This document shows, piece after piece, positions 4,966 through 6,222 of a DNA stretch of 6,222 nt; the first letter of the stretch is position 1, and every line of letters begins with the position of its first letter. The position numbers were made by a program, and so were the translations under genes. Source of the stretch: Actinomycetes bacterium (GTDB lineage Bacteria; Actinomycetota; Acidimicrobiia; Acidimicrobiales; JAJYPT01); assembly GCA_021795135.1 (NCBI GenBank), contig JAJYPT010000108.1, positions 1 to 6,222 of the forward strand, written 5' to 3'. A model generated the notes under the pieces. The model was not told where the DNA came from. It saw only the letters and a list, made by a program, of their open reading frames with translations, and ran no database searches.

Positions 4966-6222
4966 ATGGTCGATTCCAACCAGCTTGTCCAGCTTATTGT
5001 AAATACCAAAGTAGCATCTGCTGAACAAGTAGAAGCTATTTTGGTACAAGCACGTAAAAAGGGCAAACGTTTCGAAGAGGTTTTACTTGAAAGCTCTTTG
5101 GTCTCAGAAGATCAATTGGCTATTTTGGTAGCAGAATCTTTTCAATTGGATTTTGTGGATTTAAATTTTTACCATATAAACACTACGGCTTTGTCTTATC
5201 TAAATCCTACTTTAGCAAGAAGATATCGTTGTATCCCAATTGATATTCAAAAAGATCGCCTAGTAGTTGCGATGGCGGAGCCTTCTAATTTGGTAGCTTT
5301 AGATGACTTGAGAGCGATAACAGATAAAGATATAGAAGTGGTTGTGGCAACTTCTTCAGGAATATTGGCATCAATAAATAGATTTTACCGCCTAGATTCT
5401 GAAACAGATTTAATTTCTGCCCAAGCTGTCTTCGAAGCCACCTCTACAGATGATCTTGCAACTGTTAGAGAAGTTATGCAAGATTCTCCTATTGTCAAAC
5501 TAGTAAATATGCTTATAGAGCAAGCAGTTGTAGATAGGGCTTCTGATATACATGTAGAGCCTGGGGAACAAGATTTGAGAGTCCGTTATAGAATAGATGG
5601 CGTTTTACACGAAAAACGCCGCTTGCCTCGTAATATTCAGTCTGGGATCATTTCTAGGCTCAAGATAATGTCGGATTTGGATATTGCCGAAAGAAGAATT
5701 CCTCAAGATGGGAGAATGTCTTTTTCTTGGGGGGGTCTTAATTTGGACTTGAGAGTTGCAACTTTGCCTACGGTTTATGGGGAAAAAATTGTAATGAGAA
5801 TATTAGATAAAGCAAATGCTTTATTGAAATTATCTGATCTTGGGTTTTTACCTACTTCTATGGCTCAATATGAAAAAGCTTATACTAAACCTTATGGGAC
5901 TATATTGATTACTGGACCAACTGGATCAGGTAAAAGTACTACCCTTTATGCTACTTTGAATCAATTGAATGACGAATCTAGAAATGTCATCACTGTTGAA
6001 GATCCAGTCGAATATAGGCTTGAAGGGATAAATCAAGTACAAGTCAACCCTAAGGCTGGACTAAATTTTGCTTCGGCACTACGCTCTATACTGCGTTCTG
6101 ATCCTGATGTTATATTGATAGGAGAAATCAGAGATAAAGAAACCGCAACGATTGCAATAGAAGCTTCTCTGACTGGTCATTTGGTTCTTTCAACTCTGCA
6201 TACCAATGATGCTGCTAGTACG
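4966..6222 (+). CDS. pilB: PilB/GspE-type secretion ATPase, N-terminal 419 residues (3' end cut by window)
   Basis: This hexameric cytoplasmic ATPase powers type IV pilus extension or type II secretion; the fragment covers perhaps three quarters of a typical protein. Residues 1-66 hold two tandem MshEN-like repeats (QLVQLIVNTKVASAEQV; KRFEEVLLESSLVSEDQL), and the N-domain continues to about 140. The N2 domain contains ASDIHVEP (192-199) and RVRYRIDGVL (205-214). The ATPase core shows Walker A GPTGSGKST (317-325), Asp box VEDPVEY (344-350), Walker B DPDVILIGEIRDKETA (379-394) with Glu387, and His box LTGHLVLSTLHTND (402-415). The motor is therefore complete as far as visible. The tetracysteine zinc motif of PilB would lie past the edge, so PilB versus GspE is not settled. 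An in-frame ATG at 4957 is an alternative start; TAA at 4954 closes the frame. Neither start has a clear RBS. Confidence 0.92.
   Translation, partial: MVDSNQLVQLIVNTKVASAEQVEAILVQARKKGKRFEEVLLESSLVSEDQLAILVAESFQLDFVDLNFYHINTTALSYLNPTLARRYRCIPIDIQKDRLVVAMAEPSNLVALDDLRAITDKDIEVVVATSSGILASINRFYRLDSETDLISAQAVFEATSTDDLATVREVMQDSPIVKLVNMLIEQAVVDRASDIHVEPGEQDLRVRYRIDGVLHEKRRLPRNIQSGIISRLKIMSDLDIAERRIPQDGRMSFSWGGLNLDLRVATLPTVYGEKIVMRILDKANALLKLSDLGFLPTSMAQYEKAYTKPYGTILITGPTGSGKSTTLYATLNQLNDESRNVITVEDPVEYRLEGINQVQVNPKAGLNFASALRSILRSDPDVILIGEIRDKETATIAIEASLTGHLVLSTLHTNDAAST

Overview
The window is a tightly packed, one-directional run of genes from an AT-rich bacterium. All eight supported genes lie on the + strand. 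The order alaS (3' end) - ruvX - mltG - aroE, with a PilB/GspE-type ATPase further on, is a known actinobacterial neighbourhood. Mycobacterium carries alaS-ruvX-mltG-aroE, and in Acidimicrobiia-like lineages the type IV pilus ATPase gene follows. Together with the strong A/T bias and short gaps, this suggests a small-genome, AT-rich actinobacterium, perhaps a marine or freshwater Acidimicrobiia/Actinomarina-like lineage. The lineage is an inference from gene order and composition, not a database match.

Region 1 (1-3059) is housekeeping. It holds the C-terminal part of alanyl-tRNA synthetase, the pre-16S rRNA nuclease RuvX/YqgF, the membrane-anchored peptidoglycan terminating transglycosylase MltG, and shikimate dehydrogenase AroE. 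Stops and starts overlap or lie within about 15 nt, so this is very probably one operon. It links tRNA charging, rRNA maturation, cell-wall glycan length and aromatic amino acid synthesis.

Region 2 (3060-3183) is the largest gap, 124 bp, and is the most notable non-coding stretch. It carries a perfect 30-bp palindrome (3143-3172) directly against the ribosome binding site of the next gene. Further upstream are a weaker related core and an imperfect 22-bp palindrome. This looks like a control region for a dimeric repressor.

Region 3 (3184-4913) is a compact three-gene unit. It encodes a class II aldolase/adducin-family enzyme, a MarR-family winged-helix regulator and a class I SAM-dependent methyltransferase. 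The genes overlap by 11 and 8 bp, so they should be co-transcribed and translationally coupled. The simplest reading is a self-regulated metabolic or detoxification operon: the MarR protein binds the palindrome, controls its own operon, and releases it on binding a small ligand. The ligand and the enzyme substrates cannot be read from the sequence.

Region 4 (4914-6222) is a 52-bp gap and then the first 419 codons of a PilB/GspE-type secretion ATPase that runs off the right edge. It has a two-repeat MshEN-like N-domain and intact Walker A, Asp-box, Walker B and His-box motifs. No clear Shine-Dalgarno precedes it.

No tRNA, rRNA, CRISPR array, insertion sequence or transposase was seen, and no gap exceeds 300 bp.
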